Of a stretch of 64,000 nt of DNA, positions 59,009-64,000 are shown piece by piece. The stretch's first letter is position 1; every line of letters begins with the position of its first letter. A program made the position numbers and the translations under genes. The DNA is from Streptomyces sp. 1-11 (GTDB lineage: Bacteria > Actinomycetota > Actinomycetes > Streptomycetales > Streptomycetaceae): assembly GCF_007176755.1 (NCBI RefSeq), contig NZ_BJTV01000002.1, positions 496,655-560,654 on the forward strand, written 5' to 3'. The notes below the pieces were generated by a model. That model worked only from the letters and a program-made list of their open reading frames with translations. It had not been told where the DNA came from and did not search any database.

Positions 59009-59428
59009 ATGACACTGAGCATCCGCAACCAGTTCCCCGGCACCGTCACCGAGGTCCACCCGGGCGAGGTCATGGCGCTCGTCAAGGTGCGGCTGGCCGG
59101 CGGCCAGGAGCTCACGGCCGCCATCACCCTGGAGGCCGCCGAGCAGCTCGGCCTCGCCCCCGGCTCACCCGTCCGCGCGCTGGTGAAGTCGACCGAGGTC
59201 TCCCTGTCCTCGGGACGGATCGAGGGCGTGTCGATCCGCAACCAGCTCCCGGGCGCGATCACCCGGCTCGACCTGGGCGAGGTGATGGCCTCGGTGAAGG
59301 TCGCCGTGGCCGGGGGCGAGCTCACCGCCGTGATCACCAAGGACGCGGTCGAGGAACTCGGCCTCTTCGTGAGCTCCGACGTGGTCGCCCTGATCAAGGC
59401 GACCGAGGTGTCGCTGGCCGTGGACTGA
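59009..59428 (+). CDS. Double-Mop (molbindin-type) protein
   Basis: A 139-residue protein made of two Mop/TOBE domains, ~1-69 and ~72-139, each starting S-I-R-N-Q-x-P-G-x-(V/I)-T and ending K-(S/A)-T-E-V-S-L. Such 'molbindins' (ModG, Mop) store or buffer molybdate in the cytoplasm as oligomeric rings. It follows modC by 27 bases on the same strand and ends at a bidirectional terminator. ATG at 59009; GTG at 59003 adds two residues. Confidence 0.92.
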   Translation: MTLSIRNQFPGTVTEVHPGEVMALVKVRLAGGQELTAAITLEAAEQLGLAPGSPVRALVKSTEVSLSSGRIEGVSIRNQLPGAITRLDLGEVMASVKVAVAGGELTAVITKDAVEELGLFVSSDVVALIKATEVSLAVD

Positions 59429-59448
59429 GGAGCGCGCACACGCGGAAA

Positions 59449-59476
59449 AGCCCCGCCCGGTCGACCGGGCGGGGCT
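59449..59476. terminator. Palindromic bidirectional terminator between mop and gcvP
   Basis: A 28-bp perfect palindrome (14-bp arms, GTCGAC centre). AAAA lies upstream on the + strand, giving a U-tract for gcvP (minus). On the + strand the molbindin gene ends 21 bases before it. Confidence 0.85.
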
Positions 59477-59492
59477 CGTCCACGGGACTCGC

Positions 59493-62378
<2,886 letters not shown>

Positions 62379-62440
62379 TGCGGAGGCCTCCTGGTCTGAC
62401 GCGACCTTCGAGGGGCACCCCGGTACGGATACCCCGACGG

Positions 62441-62645
62441 CCTCCCCCTCTGTCATCTCGACCTGAGAGCTTCACCGGCCACCCGAGGGACGCCGGCTTT
62501 CACCGTCGGTGAGGGCGGACACCGTCGACGTCCGCCCTGCTTTCCAGAGTGACCTCGTCCGTGCGGTACGTGAGCCTGAGAGATTCCGGGGAGGATTTGC
62601 TCCTTCGGCGCCTCCGACGTGGTCGGAGGACTCTCCCGCACGGGG
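62441..62645 (-). ncRNA. Tandem glycine riboswitch (gcvT RNA) upstream of gcvP
   Basis: On the minus strand, two glycine-aptamer modules lie ~63 bases before the gcvP start. Module 1 (~62645-62535) begins GCGGGAGAGTCC, has GCCGAAGGAGCAA, the core CTCTCAGGC and ACTCTGGAAAG. Module 2 (~62534-62441) has the CACCGACGG..GAAAGCC side, GAAGCTCTCAGGT and closes GATGACAGAGGGGGAGG. The conserved CTCTCAGGY occurs in both. Glycine is expected to turn on gcvP, allowing use of excess glycine as a carbon source. Confidence 0.93.
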
Positions 62646-62767
62646 TCAGCAGCCGCTGTCAGCCTACCAGCGAGGTCAACGCCCGGGCCCTCGAGTGGCC
62701 GCCTCACTGATTGTGCTCTTTCGTAGTGCTTACGGATGAGTTGCGACCACGTGGAGGGAGAGTGACG

Positions 62768-63139
62768 GTGCAGACCGACATCGATCCGCGCAACCTGATC
62801 GGCCGCAAGGCGTTCGACCGCAATGGCACCAAGATCGGCACCATTGACGAGGTGTACCTCGACGACGCCACCGGCGTGCCCGAGTGGGCGGCCGTACGCA
62901 CCGGTCTCTTCTCCCGGGACGCCTTCGTCCCGCTGGAGCCCAGCGAGATCGTCGAGGGCGCCCTGCGGGTCCCCTTCGACCGGGCGCTCATCAAGGACGC
63001 GCCCGACTTCGGCGTGGGCCGCCACCTCTCCCCCGAACAGGAACTGCAGCTCTACCACCACTACGGCCTCGACGTGGCGGCTCCCTCCCCGCTCGCGGAC
63101 CGCGACTTCGGCAAGGTGGCGGGCACGGAGGAGCCCTGA
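62768..63139 (+). CDS. PRC-barrel domain protein
   Basis: A ~123-residue soluble protein with an N-terminal PRC barrel: DPRNLIGRKAFDRNGTKIGTIDEVYLDDATGVPEWAAVRTGLF (~5-47), then FVPLEPSEIVEGALRVPFDRALIKDAPDF. A charged C-terminal helix follows (SPEQELQLYHHYGL). PRC barrels occur in RimM and photosynthetic H-subunits; this stress-associated actinomycete type has no known role. GTG at 62768 (GGAGGGAG seven bases upstream) preferred over GTG at 62762. Confidence 0.82.
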   Translation: MQTDIDPRNLIGRKAFDRNGTKIGTIDEVYLDDATGVPEWAAVRTGLFSRDAFVPLEPSEIVEGALRVPFDRALIKDAPDFGVGRHLSPEQELQLYHHYGLDVAAPSPLADRDFGKVAGTEEP

Positions 63140-63174
63140 GCCACGCCCGCGGGCCCCGCCGTGCCACACCGTCC

Positions 63175-64000
63175 CTACGGATCGGCGTCCACGGCATCCG
63201 GCACGGGCGACGCCGGGCCGTCACCCGGCGCACGCGGCCGCGGCCCCGCGTCCGGCACCAGCGGGAGCGGGTCCGCCGGCTCCAGTTCGGGATCCTCGAC
63301 CCCGAACGTCCGCACCCGCCCCGGCCGGGACAGGGGCGTCTCGAAACGCACGGTCACCCGGCCGAGGCCGCTGCCCTGCACCCAGCCGTGGCCCCACGCG
63401 GCGTGCCATACGTCCTGCCCGGCCCGCCACTGCCGTTCGGCGGGCTCCGGCTGCTCCGGGACGGGGCCGGCCGCGGCCTCCTCCGGCGCCTCGGCCGTCA
63501 TGGACGGCTGCGCGGCCTGGGCGAACAGGTCCTCCTGGGTGTAGTCGGCCAGTCCGGTGACGCCCACGCCGAGCAGCCGCACGCCGCCCGTGGTGTCCAC
63601 GGAGTCCAGCAGCCGCTCGGCCGCCTCCCGGATCACCGCGGGGTCGTCGGTGGGTCCCCTGAGCGTCTCGGAGCGGGTCAGCGTGGAGAAGTCGTACCTG
63701 CGGACCTTCAGCACGATGGTCCGCCCCGACAGCCCGGCCCCGCGCAGCCGGCCCACGCACCGGTCGGCGAGCCGCCGCACCTCGAGACCGACCCGCAGCC
63801 GGTCGTGGATGTCCACGTCGTAGGTGTCCTCGACCGACACCGACTTGGCCTCCCGCTCGGCGACCACCGGCCGGTCGTCGCGGGCCAGCGCCATCGCGTA
63901 CAGCGCGTGCCCGTGCGCCTTGCCGAGCAGCCGCACGAGTTCGTCCTCGCCCGCCTCGGCCAGTTCCTCGACCGTGGTGATCCCGGCCCGCCGCAGATGG
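63175..64000 (-). CDS. dinB: DNA polymerase IV DinB, C-terminal part (start outside window)
   Basis: Runs off the right edge; ~274 residues are seen. The stretch entering the window, AGITTVEELAEAGEDELVRLLGKAHGHALYAMA, is the helix-hairpin-helix of the thumb, followed by the little-finger domain (SVSVEDTYDVDIHDRL, KVRRYDFSTLTRSETLRGPT). A ~110-residue C-terminal extension (RQWRAGQDVWHAAWGHGWVQG, then FETPLSRPGRVRTFGV) is typical of actinobacterial DinB. Error-prone Y-family polymerase for lesion bypass. The palm and fingers lie outside. Confidence 0.9.
   Translation of the reverse strand, partial: HLRRAGITTVEELAEAGEDELVRLLGKAHGHALYAMALARDDRPVVAEREAKSVSVEDTYDVDIHDRLRVGLEVRRLADRCVGRLRGAGLSGRTIVLKVRRYDFSTLTRSETLRGPTDDPAVIREAAERLLDSVDTTGGVRLLGVGVTGLADYTQEDLFAQAAQPSMTAEAPEEAAAGPVPEQPEPAERQWRAGQDVWHAAWGHGWVQGSGLGRVTVRFETPLSRPGRVRTFGVEDPELEPADPLPLVPDAGPRPRAPGDGPASPVPDAVDADP

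Overview
The window is chromosomal DNA of a Streptomyces-type actinomycete. The evidence is the extreme G+C third-position bias in every gene, frequent GTG/TTG starts behind GGAGG-like ribosome sites, GTGA stop/start overlaps, lineage-typical families (DUF5999, HipA-like/DUF3037, the second EF-Tu 'tuf3', Gln-rich membrane proteins) and a tuf3-to-gcvP/dinB gene order that I remember from S. coelicolor (recollection, not a search). No rRNA, tRNA, insertion sequence, phage or CRISPR array was seen. The window opens inside sbcD and closes inside dinB.

Layout. 0-14 kb: DNA repair (sbcD), small housekeeping enzymes (YigZ, SixA-type phosphatase, CoA-binding protein, YbaK, gamma-carbonic anhydrase), DedA and lysyl-PG-synthase-like membrane proteins, a fusion-type sigma-like/zinc-finger/membrane protein, a tandemly duplicated pair of Gln-rich membrane proteins, an MFS exporter and a spermidine-synthase-like methyltransferase fold. 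14-28 kb: stand-alone EF-Tu (tuf3), AlkD, TVP38 protein, thiolase with a divergent HxlR regulator and two candidate operators, uppP, a phosphotransferase with an altered HGD motif, lnt overlapping convergently with a Gfo/Idh/MocA oxidoreductase, ung, and an orphan peptide-binding lipoprotein with a PHO-box-like promoter. 28-44 kb: two SDR reductases, a HipA-like kinase/DUF3037 pair, Rieske lipoprotein, three DMT (EamA) exporters with LysR/MocR neighbours and a possible peptide-leader attenuator, Clp-N protein, PadR regulator, PhzF, CPBP protease and a GCS2-type ligase.

45.9-51.9 kb is a five-gene xylan/arabinoxylan utilisation locus on the minus strand: cytoplasmic GH43, Tat-exported sugar-binding lipoprotein, two permeases, and secreted GH10 xylanase. 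It lacks a local ATPase (the shared MsiK is the expected partner) and a local regulator. Its two promoters each carry a perfect CGAAA-N-TTTCG palindrome. The xylanase cuts xylan outside the cell, the ABC system imports the products and GH43 finishes them inside.

54.9-59.5 kb is a molybdenum module: a MerR-HTH/TOBE regulator, a small molybdopterin oxidoreductase, modABC with an unusual repeat-encoded N-terminal extension on ModC, and a double-Mop storage protein. It is followed by gcvP under a tandem glycine riboswitch, a PRC-barrel protein and dinB.

Start codons were chosen from Shine-Dalgarno spacing and family length. Functions rest on recognised motifs; no database search was possible.
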